From positions 186,001 through 250,000 of the forward strand of contig JAKVON010000001.1 of assembly GCA_022482785.1 (NCBI GenBank): a DNA stretch of 64,000 nucleotides. Direction: 5' to 3'. The notes under the pieces were generated by a model. That model did no database searches. It was not told where the DNA came from and worked only from the letters and a program-made list of their open reading frames with translations. A program made the translations under genes and the position numbers. Positions 27,068 to 35,327 of this stretch are shown piece after piece (position 1 is the first letter of the stretch; each line of letters opens with the position of its first letter). Origin of the DNA: Atopobiaceae bacterium. GTDB lineage: Bacteria > Actinomycetota > Coriobacteriia > Coriobacteriales > Atopobiaceae.

Positions 27068-27209
27068 CGCCCGCCCAACCGATCGAAGGTGGGCCCCTCT
27101 GGTAGGCGGAGCCCCACGACCTGGATTCTAGACGGGTCGAACACCAGCGGGCATGGCGCGAGCCTCTGATTTTCCGGAGGTTCGCGCACGGAGCGGCGAG
27201 CGGCGGCAC

Positions 27210-27345
27210 ATGGCCGACACCAGCCTGAAAATCGTCATCACGGGAAACTGCCTCCTCAAGCCGGTCGATCCCGCCCTACGAGAGGGCGCTCGCCGACCGC
27301 CGCGAGTTCTTCAAGTGCCACCGCAGCTGCCTCGTGAATAAAGCA
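27210..27345 (+). pseudogene. Remnant of a LytTR-type response regulator
   Basis: Two short stretches in different frames look like pieces of one family. From ATG 27210 the frame gives a receiver-like tail with VITGN and CLLKPVD. From about 27274 another frame gives YERALADRREFFKCHRSCLVN, where HRSCLVN is the signature of LytTR DNA-binding domains. Most of the gene is missing and the frames are broken, so it is a decayed gene. The rest of 27068-27495 shows nothing clear. Confidence 0.5.
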
Positions 27346-27495
27346 ACGCGCTCGGCACGGCCCGCGCGCGTTCTGCCCCCTGTCTTCGCCCGTCTCGGCG
27401 AACGCCCCCACGGCATGCGCTAGATTGGGCAGAAGATGGGATTATGGTCCGCGACGGGGAGCCGCGACGTCATCCTGCGTGGAACGGAGACTGCC

Positions 27496-28371
27496 ATGAG
27501 AGTTGTGCTGGCCGGGGCATTCGGGCACCTGGGGAGCGACATCCTGCGAGAGCTGATCGCGCGCGGCTACGACGTGGTCGCCGCGGGACGTACGGTACGC
27601 GACGTGGAGGGCGTCGACGCCGGGTCCTACCGAGCCGTGCAGGTGGACGTGTGCGACCCGGCCTCGCTCAAGGGCCTCTGCGACGGCGCCAGCTGCGTGG
27701 TCTCCACCGTGGGGCTCGTGGGCGCCTCCCCCACCGTCACGAACTACGACATCGACTACCAGGGCAACATGAACCTCCTCCGGGAGGCGCGTGCCGCCGG
27801 CGTGCGCCGCTTCGTCTACTCCTCCGTGGTCAAGGCCGACACGGCGCCCGCCGTCCCCATGGCCGATGCGAAGGCCAGGTTCGAGACCGCCCTCAAGGCC
27901 AGCGGCCTCTCCTACCTCATCGTGCGCCCCTCGGGCTACGCCTACGACATGGCCAAGGTGTTCATGCCCATGGTGGAGAAGGGCAAGGTGACGCTGCTCA
28001 AGAGGGGCGTGCGCGCAAACATCATCGACACCGGCGACCTCGCGCGCTTCATGGTGGAGCACCTCCAGGACGACGGCAGCGCCACCTACGAGATCGGCGG
28101 TCCCGAGACCTACACCTACGAGCAGATCGCGAAGATGTTCTTCGAGGCGGCGGGCAAGAAGCCCTCCATCTCGTATGCCCCGGCCATCCTGTTCGACGTG
28201 CTGGCGCGGAAGGCGAAGCACGACGGCAACGGCAAGGAGGCCATCATCCGTTTCTCGAAGTGGACGCTCACGGAGGACATGGTGGGCGACGTGTCCTATG
28301 GCACGACGAGCTTCGCCGACTACATCAAGGGATGCTACGGCGGGAGCGGCACCGCGGGAGGGGAGGCATGA
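27496..28371 (+). CDS. NAD(P)-binding atypical SDR / NmrA-like oxidoreductase
   Basis: The protein has 291 residues. The N-terminal dinucleotide-binding motif GAFGHLGSD (about 7-15) and the Rossmann pattern are followed by VVSTVGLVGA, FVYSSVVKAD and a YLIVRPSGY stretch, typical of extended or atypical short-chain dehydrogenases. No catalytic YxxxK is obvious, as in NmrA-like or isoflavone-reductase-like proteins. It begins a three-gene coupled operon: its TGA overlaps the next ATG by 4 bp. ATG 27496 follows GGAACGGAGA. The substrate is unknown. Confidence 0.85.
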   Translation: MRVVLAGAFGHLGSDILRELIARGYDVVAAGRTVRDVEGVDAGSYRAVQVDVCDPASLKGLCDGASCVVSTVGLVGASPTVTNYDIDYQGNMNLLREARAAGVRRFVYSSVVKADTAPAVPMADAKARFETALKASGLSYLIVRPSGYAYDMAKVFMPMVEKGKVTLLKRGVRANIIDTGDLARFMVEHLQDDGSATYEIGGPETYTYEQIAKMFFEAAGKKPSISYAPAILFDVLARKAKHDGNGKEAIIRFSKWTLTEDMVGDVSYGTTSFADYIKGCYGGSGTAGGEA

Positions 28372-29201
28372 TGGCCGAGGCATGGGCGCTCGCGTTTCCC
28401 CCGCAGTTCTGGGTTCTGCTCATCGTGGCAGCCGCCTGCTGCTCGATAGGGTTCAGGAAGTTCGTGTGGTTCCTCTCGGTAGGCTATGGGTTCGCCATCG
28501 CTGGCCTGGGCGCGACGCTTCTCTTCATGTTCCTCCCCGGCTTCGCCCCATCGGGCCTCGTCGTGTACCTCGAGGCCCTGCTGCTTCTCGTCTACGGCCT
28601 CCGCCTTGGCGGATACCTGCTCAAGCGCGAGCGGAGGAGCACGGCCTACCGCAAGACGCTCTCCGAGTCGGGCTCGGACAAGCGCTTCCCCCTCGGGGCG
28701 TCGCTGGGCGTGTGGGTGGCCGTCACCATCCTGTTCTGCCTCCAGGTCTCCCCCGTCCTCTTCCGCCTCGCCAACGGCACGGGAGCCCAGGCGACGAGCT
28801 ACGTCGGGCTCGCCGTCAGCCTCCTCGGCTTCGCTCTGGAGGCCCTGGCCGACCATCAGAAGTCAGCGGCGAAGCGGGAACGTCCCGGCCGATTCTGCGA
28901 CGTGGGCCTGTTCGGGGTCGTCCGCTGCCCGAGCTACCTTGGCGAGGTGGTCCTCTGGACGGGGGTGTTCGTCTCGGGGATCGGCGCGTACGAGGGATTG
29001 TTCCAGTGGCTGTTCGCCTGCCTGGGATATGTCCTCATCCTCTTCGTCATGGTCTCGAGCACGCGGCGGCTCGAGGGGCTCCAGGCCAAGCGCTACGGCA
29101 ACGACCCCGAGTTCAGGGCATATGCGGCGAGGACGCCGGTCCTCCTGCCCTTCGTGCCGCCGCGCGTGCCCACAAAGGCAGGGAACGGGAGGGGCATATG
29201 A
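28368..29201 (+). CDS. DUF1295 / steroid 5-alpha-reductase-like membrane protein
   Basis: This is a 277-residue protein with about seven membrane helices. The C-terminal region VVRCPSYLGEVVLWTGVFVSG (about 183-203), followed by RRLEGLQAKRYG and FRAYAARTPVLLPF, matches DUF1295 and isoprenylcysteine methyltransferase/5-alpha-reductase-like enzymes, which act on lipids or steroids with NADPH. Both neighbours overlap it by 4 bp, so the three genes are co-translated. The upstream gene could supply a second redox step. The start may be 28368 or the next codon, also ATG, at 28371. Confidence 0.82.
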   Translation: MMAEAWALAFPPQFWVLLIVAAACCSIGFRKFVWFLSVGYGFAIAGLGATLLFMFLPGFAPSGLVVYLEALLLLVYGLRLGGYLLKRERRSTAYRKTLSESGSDKRFPLGASLGVWVAVTILFCLQVSPVLFRLANGTGAQATSYVGLAVSLLGFALEALADHQKSAAKRERPGRFCDVGLFGVVRCPSYLGEVVLWTGVFVSGIGAYEGLFQWLFACLGYVLILFVMVSSTRRLEGLQAKRYGNDPEFRAYAARTPVLLPFVPPRVPTKAGNGRGI

Positions 29202-29887
29202 CGGCACTCGACCTGCGGGACATGCAGACGGTTCTCGACGGCATCCGGGAGCGCTTCTCGGCACGGATTTCCCTTGCGGAGCTTCCGGCCGGGCAGTACG
29301 CCGCGATGCGCTACCCGAGGCTGATCCCGATCATGCGCTTCTCGTTCCGGCACTACGACGCGCCCCCGTTCGGGCACGCGAGCTTCCTCAGGACCACCGG
29401 CATGGGAGGGCGGATGCAGCTCGCGACCGCCGTCCTCACGCCCAGCACGGGCCTGGCGGTCCCGCTGCTGCTCGTCGATGCGATGTCCATGGGAAGGAAG
29501 AGGGCGGTGTTCGTCGAGTATTACGACCTCACGAGGTCAGGCGTGGCGGCGGCCCCCCTGGCCGCCGTCCATGACCGCTACGCCGACCTCCCTGATTACC
29601 CGGAGAGGCCCGCCTGGTACGTGGCAGAGCGCACGCCGTATTCCCTCATCAAGGGCGGCACCGACGACAGGCGCCTCTGCGCCATGGTCGCGGACGCCGT
29701 CGACGCCTATGCCTCCCTGTGCGCGGACGCGCCGGAGGCCTCCGCCGACGACCTCGAGGGCCTGCGCGGCTTTGCCGACCGCATGGTCGAGGAGGGGAAC
29801 CCGTCCTCGGACGCGCTTTCCAAGGTCCTGGGACGCGAGGGCGCCGAGAGGTTCTTCCGCACGGCGATCATGCCCGTCAAGCGCTGA
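29198..29887 (+). CDS. Uncharacterised protein of the SDR-DUF1295 operon
   Basis: This is a 229-residue soluble protein starting 4 bp inside the DUF1295 gene. No family is recognised with confidence. The layout (central VPLLLVDAMSMGRKRAVFVEYYD and a C-terminal WYVAERTPYSLIKGG followed by helices) faintly recalls ferredoxin-dependent bilin reductases, which would fit a redox operon on a lipid- or tetrapyrrole-like substrate, but this is a visual impression only. No membrane segment or signal peptide is seen. Confidence 0.78.
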   Translation: MTALDLRDMQTVLDGIRERFSARISLAELPAGQYAAMRYPRLIPIMRFSFRHYDAPPFGHASFLRTTGMGGRMQLATAVLTPSTGLAVPLLLVDAMSMGRKRAVFVEYYDLTRSGVAAAPLAAVHDRYADLPDYPERPAWYVAERTPYSLIKGGTDDRRLCAMVADAVDAYASLCADAPEASADDLEGLRGFADRMVEEGNPSSDALSKVLGREGAERFFRTAIMPVKR

Positions 29888-30003
29888 CGAATGCCCCCGA
29901 CCCCGGAACGGCCCGCCGCCGCTCGCCAAATCCGAAAGACTGAAGGCAGTCTCGAAGGGGGACAAAGCCCTCAGGGTATTGCTTTCCGTCAGGAGGAACC
30001 GCA

Positions 30004-30795
30004 ATGAGAAAGTCAGTCCGCCTTACGCTCGCCATCGCCGCGCTGTCATGCGCCCTCATGCTGGCCGGATGCGGAACGGCGGCGAACAGCCAGTCGACCT
30101 CGGCCTCCTCTCCCGCCGCGTCGACGGAGAAGTCCATCGGCGAGTTCAAGACCCTCCCCAATTCGCAGGAGGAGGCGATGATCGGCTCGTCCCTCGTCGT
30201 GTTCTACTTCCAGAGCGAGGGCGTCGTGCCTGGCTCCGGATCGCTCGCGCTTCATGACGCCAGCACGGGCGACGTCATCGAGACCGTCACGGCATCCCAG
30301 GCAACGCAGGAGACCGATGCCTTCGACGACACCGCGAAGAACTTCACGGAATGGAACTCGGGCACCACCATCGTGACCGCATTCGGGAACACGACCTTCG
30401 AGCAGGGCAAGAGCTATTACGTCACCATGGACAAGGACGCCTGGGAGCTCTCGAGCGACTCCTCCGTCAAGTCGAAGGAGGTATCTGATCCAAAGGCCAT
30501 CTCGTTCTCCGTCGAGGGCTATGGGATGACGGAGCAGAGCGCGCCCTCGACAGGCCCGAGCCCAGTCGGCACCCCCATCAGCCTCACGGTCCTTTTGGGC
30601 GGAGACGCCACCTCGGCCAAGATATCGGACTACGATGCGTCCGCGCTCCAGATAAGCCAGACCGAGTTCTCGAACTCGTCGACCGCCTTTACCGTAACGC
30701 CCCTCAAGGCTGGGGACCAGTCCTTCTGGATCTCCTTCTCCGACAAGGACGGGAACGGGCTTAAGTCCGCCTCGTTCGTGGTGACCAGCTCCTGA
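30004..30795 (+). CDS. Lipoprotein with Ig-like repeats
   Basis: The protein has 263 residues. A lipoprotein signal with lipobox MLAGC (Cys at about residue 23) is followed by a Ser/Thr-rich linker and two beta-rich segments. The first (about 55-145) resembles Ig-like SbsA/Big_5 domains, and the second (about 180-262) is another Ig-like fold. It would be anchored on the outer face of the membrane. AGGAGGAACC precedes ATG 30004. It lies 68 bp before the solute-binding lipoprotein, so it may be in the same transcript. Function unknown. Confidence 0.82.
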   Translation: MRKSVRLTLAIAALSCALMLAGCGTAANSQSTSASSPAASTEKSIGEFKTLPNSQEEAMIGSSLVVFYFQSEGVVPGSGSLALHDASTGDVIETVTASQATQETDAFDDTAKNFTEWNSGTTIVTAFGNTTFEQGKSYYVTMDKDAWELSSDSSVKSKEVSDPKAISFSVEGYGMTEQSAPSTGPSPVGTPISLTVLLGGDATSAKISDYDASALQISQTEFSNSSTAFTVTPLKAGDQSFWISFSDKDGNGLKSASFVVTSS

Positions 30796-30863
30796 TTCCC
30801 TCATCCATCTTGAGGAATGCTCTTCCCAACGATGGTGCGACTCGCGACGGGAGGCCCCACACG

Positions 30864-32726
30864 ATGACGCTCGAGCGCCAGAGGAGTTTCGTGCGTCCGG
30901 TCATCGCCGCCATGCTCGCAATGGCGCTCTCGGCGACCCTCTCGCTTCTCGGCTGCGCTGCTGGCACCGGGAAGGACAGCGACCATCTCACGCAGGACGG
31001 CCGGGTCATGGTGCGCGTCTCCGTCTACAACAGCAGCAGCTTCCCCGAATGGCGCGCCTACGTGGAGAAGCAGTGTCCCGACGTGTACATCCAGTGGGAG
31101 GACAACAGGAACTCCTTCTCGAACGTCATCTACCAGGCCGAGCATGATGACATCCCCGATCTGGTGGCCATTCGCCGCTTCGAGAGCGACAGCGCGGGCA
31201 GGCTCGAGCCCTATCTCGCCGACCTCTCGGACCTCGCCCTCACGCAGACCTTCAAGGGGAGCGACCTCGTACCCTTCCAAAGTGGCGGCAAGCAGTGCTG
31301 GCTGCCCGAGCCAGGCACGGTCGAGGGGCTCTGGGCGAACGCGACGCTGTTCAAGCAGTACGGGATCGAGCTCCCCACGAACCTGGACACCCTCGTGAGC
31401 GCGAGCCGGCAGATGGAGGAGCAGGGCAAGGTCGCCCTCGTGAGCTCCTGCACCCAGGGCTACTCCTGCACGGCGCTGCTCGAGGGGTTCGGCTCCGCCG
31501 GCTTCCTTGGCACGGACGCCGGCCGCACCTGGCGGGAGTCGTTCGAGCAGGGCAACGCCACCTCGGTCGATGCCGAGGGATTCGCCACGACGCTCGCGAC
31601 GCTCTGCAGGCTCAGGGACGCAGGGCTCATTACCGAGGAGGACGTCTCCTCCTCCCCCATCGAGGTAAGCACCCAGATGAACCTCGGCCAGGCGGCGATT
31701 TCTCTCAAGGCCTCCGACGGGGTGCTCAACCCCAACTCTTCCTATTCCTACGTCGCCCTTCCCTACTTCGGGGAGACGGCGGCGGACAGCTGCCTCTACA
31801 CCTACCCCATCTTCAGCCTCGCCATGTCCAAGGACGCCGCAGGCGACCCGGCGCGCGAGGGAGCCTGCTCGGCGGTCCTCTCCGCGATGTTCGACGAGCA
31901 GGCCCAGAACATCCTCGCCAAGGGGACGGAGGGGCTCATCTCCTTCAGCAAGGACGTCGAGCTCCCGCTTTCCTCGTCGATGGAGTCGGTCCGCCCGCTC
32001 GTCGAGGGGGACCGCTACTTCATTCGCACGATGAACGCGAACACGTTCTCCGCGGCGGCCAAGACCATCAAGGCGCTCGTCGCGGGCAACGACGCGCAGT
32101 CGCTCGTGACGACCCTGAACGAGGGCCTCTTCGATGAGACCGAGCCCACCCAGGTGGGGTCCACCACGGTCTCCGCCTCCTCGAAGCGCGACTCCAGCAT
32201 GTGCTCGCAGGCGGCCTCCGTCATCGCCCAGGCGGTGATGACGCAGACAGGCTCGCAGGTCGCCGTCATCGACACGAGGGAGGCGGCCGCCCCCATCTAC
32301 CCCGGCACGTACACCGACGTCGACCTGCAGGCAGTGGCTCTGAACGGCCCCGTCTACGTAGGCAGCCTCACGGGTGCCCAGGTAAGGATGCTCATCGACC
32401 AAGGAGTCGTATGCTCCACGACCTTCTCCCAGGGTTCGACCGAGCCGATCATCGACTACCCGGCCGTCGCGGGGGTGAGGGTGAGCATGCGGAAGGACGG
32501 CACGATAGGCTCCGTCGAGAGCTCGTCGGGCTCCGGCGCGTTGGATGACGACGCGACCTACTCCGTCTCCATCAGCGACCGCATCCGCTCAGCACTCAAG
32601 GTCCGCGGCAGCGACCTTCTCGGCGCCTTCTCCAAGCAGGACAAGGACCTCGTCACGTGTCTGGGGGAGCAGCTCGTCTCGGAGGGCGGCCTGGGCAGGC
32701 CGGAGGAATACTATGTCGTCTCCTAG
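30864..32726 (+). CDS. Solute-binding lipoprotein fused to a 5'-nucleotidase C-terminal-like domain
   Basis: The protein has 620 residues. The signal has lipobox LLGC. Residues about 40-420 are an extracellular solute-binding protein fold, paralogous to the gene at the left edge. Residues about 445-600 show the plan of 5'-nucleotidase C-terminal domains: ASVIAQAVMTQTGSQVAVID, then YPGTYTDVDLQAV, then GSLTGAQVRMLIDQG, then a Tyr-rich end (ATYSVSISD). No metallophosphatase domain is present. The ATG at 30864 is used (GGGAGG site); upstream starts are unsupported. No ABC permease is nearby; instead its last 14 bp overlap a hybrid histidine kinase. This suggests a ligand-sensing role for the lipoprotein rather than uptake. 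Confidence 0.85.
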   Translation: MTLERQRSFVRPVIAAMLAMALSATLSLLGCAAGTGKDSDHLTQDGRVMVRVSVYNSSSFPEWRAYVEKQCPDVYIQWEDNRNSFSNVIYQAEHDDIPDLVAIRRFESDSAGRLEPYLADLSDLALTQTFKGSDLVPFQSGGKQCWLPEPGTVEGLWANATLFKQYGIELPTNLDTLVSASRQMEEQGKVALVSSCTQGYSCTALLEGFGSAGFLGTDAGRTWRESFEQGNATSVDAEGFATTLATLCRLRDAGLITEEDVSSSPIEVSTQMNLGQAAISLKASDGVLNPNSSYSYVALPYFGETAADSCLYTYPIFSLAMSKDAAGDPAREGACSAVLSAMFDEQAQNILAKGTEGLISFSKDVELPLSSSMESVRPLVEGDRYFIRTMNANTFSAAAKTIKALVAGNDAQSLVTTLNEGLFDETEPTQVGSTTVSASSKRDSSMCSQAASVIAQAVMTQTGSQVAVIDTREAAAPIYPGTYTDVDLQAVALNGPVYVGSLTGAQVRMLIDQGVVCSTTFSQGSTEPIIDYPAVAGVRVSMRKDGTIGSVESSSGSGALDDDATYSVSISDRIRSALKVRGSDLLGAFSKQDKDLVTCLGEQLVSEGGLGRPEEYYVVS

Positions 32727-34803
32727 CGCAAGCCGCGCGACCGAGGGCACGGGTCGTCGCAGGCTCAGGAACCTCTCCATCCCCGCGGCCGGGCTCATCC
32801 TGCTCTCCGTGGTGGTGATGTCGGGCATGCTCTTCATCCTCAACCAGTCGAACCAGCGCTCGGCCGCCCTCGACCAGATGGAGACCAATCGCGCCTACTG
32901 CGAGCAGGCCATCAACGACTTCTCGAACGCCTCGGACTACCTCACCAACGAGGTCTGGCAGTACGCCATGGACGGCGACCCCGCACACCTGAGCAACTAC
33001 TGGAACGACGTCGACGTCGCCCGCACGCGCGATGCCGCCATCCAGAAGCTGCTCCATTCGGACCTCTCCGACCAGGAGGCCACGCACGTCATGAGGGCGA
33101 AGGCCTACTCCGACAGCCTCCTCGTGAGCGAGACGTGGGCCATGCGCATGCTCGCGGAGGGCTTTGGCCTCGACGAGCCGAGCATGCCCGCCGAGGTTCG
33201 CGCCTACAAGCTCACCAGCACCGACGAGGCGCTCTCGCCGGATGACAAGATCGCCTCGGCCCGCGCGTTCCTCTACGGGACCAGCTACGAGCAGAGCAAG
33301 CAGACCATCAGGGGCACGGTCCAGAGCTTCCACGCCGACCTCACGGCACGCATGGAGGCGAGTGCCTCCGCGTCGCTCGAGACCGGGGGCAGGATGAGCG
33401 CCATCGCCACCGTCGCGGCGATCGTCCTCACGATCGCGCTGGTCATCGCGGTGGTAGTCTACTCGCGGTCCATGGGCCGCAAGAACTCCGAGCTCGAGGG
33501 GGCACTGGCCCAGGCCCGGGCGGCAAGCGAGGCGAAGAGCTACTTCACGTCGCGCATGTCGCACGAGATCCGCACGCCGCTCAACGCCGTGATGGGCTAT
33601 CTCTCCCTGGCCAAGGACGAGGAGAGGCCCGAGAGGAAGGACGAGGACCTCGCCAAGTGCGACATGGCGGCGCAGAACCTCCTCAACATCGTGAACGACG
33701 TCCTCGACCTCTCCGCCGTGGAGAACATGCGCATGAAGCTCGCCCATGACCCCTTCTCGCTGGCCGCCCTGCTCACCAACCTCGAGGTGGTCTATTCCAC
33801 CCAGGCGAGCACGAAGGGCGTCACGCTCGTGGTCGCCGAGAGGGACGTGAGCTGCGACGCCCTGATGGGCGACCGCATGCGCCTCAACCAGATCCTCACC
33901 AACCTGCTCTCGAACGCGCTCAAGTTCACGCCCGAGGGGGGAAGCGTGACGCTCCAGGTGACGCAGGGGTCGGCGGACGCGGCAGGAGGGGCCGGCGCCG
34001 CATCGGAGGGCATCGCGCGCCGCGTGCCCCTGACCTTCTCCGTCACCGACACGGGCATCGGCATGAGCGAGGACTTCCTCCCCCACGTCTTCGAACCCTA
34101 CGAGCAGGCGGATGCCGAGATAGGCCAGAAGTTCGGCGGCACGGGGCTGGGGCTCTCCATCGTCAAGAAGATGGCCGAGATGATGGGTGGCACCGTCCTG
34201 GCGACCAGCGAGCTGGGACATGGCAGCACGTTCACGGTGTCGCTCCCCTTCGACGAGGCCAGCGCCGAGCAGGCGGCCCAACTCGAGGATGCCTCTCGCG
34301 AGCGCGCGGAGAAGCCCGGCGGAGCTGGCGTCAAGGCCGCCCGGAAGCTCCAGCTCGCCGGCATGCGCCTCCTCCTCGCCGAGGACAACCTCATGAACAG
34401 CGAGATCGCCCAGGAGATCCTACGCAGGAACGGAGCGGAGGTCGACACGGCGGAGAACGGCCAAGAGGCGGTCGACGCGTTTTGCTCCTCCGCCCCCGGG
34501 ACCTACGACGCGATCCTCATGGACATCCAGATGCCCAGGATGGACGGGTACGAGGCAACGGCAGCCATCCGGAATTCGACGCATACCGACGCCCAGGCCA
34601 TCCCCGTCATCGCCATGACGGCGAATGCCTTCCAGGAGGACGTGCGGAGGGCGCTTGACGCGGGCATGAACGCGCACACGCCAAAGCCCCTCGACGTTCC
34701 CCAGATGCTGGACACCATCGAGGGGCTCGTGGCTGAGTTCCGTTCCCAGGAACCAGGTTCCCCCGCAGGTGAGACTACCGAGGCGGCTTCTCGCATCGAA
34801 TAG
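32713..34803 (+). CDS. Hybrid histidine kinase paired with the binding lipoprotein
   Basis: The protein has 696 residues. Membrane helices lie at about 24-45 and 232-255, flanking a helical extracytoplasmic domain of the four-helix type (about 46-230). A short linker leads to HisKA with His284 (RMSHEIRTP), HATPase_c with GTGLGLS, and a C-terminal receiver with Asp604 (LMDIQMP) and Lys at TPKPL. There is no DNA-binding output. Its start (CCGGAGGAA site) lies 14 bp inside the binding-protein gene, so the two are coupled. The extracytoplasmic domain may read the ligand state of the lipoprotein, as in other binding protein-kinase pairs; this is inference. Confidence 0.9.
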   Translation: MSSPSASRATEGTGRRRLRNLSIPAAGLILLSVVVMSGMLFILNQSNQRSAALDQMETNRAYCEQAINDFSNASDYLTNEVWQYAMDGDPAHLSNYWNDVDVARTRDAAIQKLLHSDLSDQEATHVMRAKAYSDSLLVSETWAMRMLAEGFGLDEPSMPAEVRAYKLTSTDEALSPDDKIASARAFLYGTSYEQSKQTIRGTVQSFHADLTARMEASASASLETGGRMSAIATVAAIVLTIALVIAVVVYSRSMGRKNSELEGALAQARAASEAKSYFTSRMSHEIRTPLNAVMGYLSLAKDEERPERKDEDLAKCDMAAQNLLNIVNDVLDLSAVENMRMKLAHDPFSLAALLTNLEVVYSTQASTKGVTLVVAERDVSCDALMGDRMRLNQILTNLLSNALKFTPEGGSVTLQVTQGSADAAGGAGAASEGIARRVPLTFSVTDTGIGMSEDFLPHVFEPYEQADAEIGQKFGGTGLGLSIVKKMAEMMGGTVLATSELGHGSTFTVSLPFDEASAEQAAQLEDASRERAEKPGGAGVKAARKLQLAGMRLLLAEDNLMNSEIAQEILRRNGAEVDTAENGQEAVDAFCSSAPGTYDAILMDIQMPRMDGYEATAAIRNSTHTDAQAIPVIAMTANAFQEDVRRALDAGMNAHTPKPLDVPQMLDTIEGLVAEFRSQEPGSPAGETTEAASRIE

Positions 34804-34918
34804 ATGCGCGCGTGCCGACGCCGACGCCCTCCGGCTCCGATTGCATCCGGGGCCAGGCACGCCCGTTCGACCACGGGGCGCTGCGCAGGCCGCCTTTCCC
34901 GCCAGCCATCCAGACCGG

Positions 34919-35019
34919 TCACACTTCCACCGTCTGCCGGCAGGCGAGGTAGCCGAGCTGGTCTGCCATGGCCGCCTTGAGGCAGCGGCACTGTCCGAGG
35001 CCCGTGCAGTGGCAGGTGA
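34919..35019 (-). pseudogene. Truncated 3' copy of the MBL-fold hydrolase gene
   Basis: These 101 bp match the 3' end of the hydrolase gene at 40013-40113 in 97 positions, in the same orientation and including the stop codon. The encoded tail is HCTGLGQCRCLKAAMADQL and so on. Nothing of the remaining gene is present. The flanking 34804-35327 stretch otherwise shows no supported gene. Confidence 0.8.
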
Positions 35020-35098
35020 CCATGTGCGTGAATCTCAATGCGCATCATGACATCCCGCGCGGCCGGAGGGGAATGAGGGCGCAAGCAGGGGACGGGTG

Positions 35099-35119
35099 TC
35101 CTTAACGCTTTCTTAAGGA
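35099..35119. promoter_or_regulatory. CTTAA-type direct/inverted repeat upstream of the surface protease
   Basis: TCCTTAA-CGCTTTC-TTAAGGA is a palindrome with 7-bp arms and at the same time a CTTAA direct repeat with an 11-bp period, a spacing used by OmpR-family regulators. It lies 209 bp before the protease start. It is similar to the motif at 23708 and near 21824. Confidence 0.4.
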
Positions 35120-35327
35120 ATGCCAAATGATGCCCCCACCGACGCCCCGGCGTTTTCGAACAGCCCTTCCGCTTGCTCCGTCGACGGTCTCCCTCAACCG
35201 AGCTTCCCCGAATCGTCACCACCATCGTCGACCAGCAGAGATAGTTTTTACTGTGTCGGGCCGCAGCGGCAGTCTCAACGACCCGTCTCAAGTCAGGCAG
35301 GGCTCTCGGAAAGAGAGGGTGGGAGTC

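Noticed and set aside
29198-29887. Ferredoxin-dependent bilin reductase
   Set aside because: The resemblance is limited to a loose layout; no diagnostic residues could be confirmed, so it is kept as uncharacterised.
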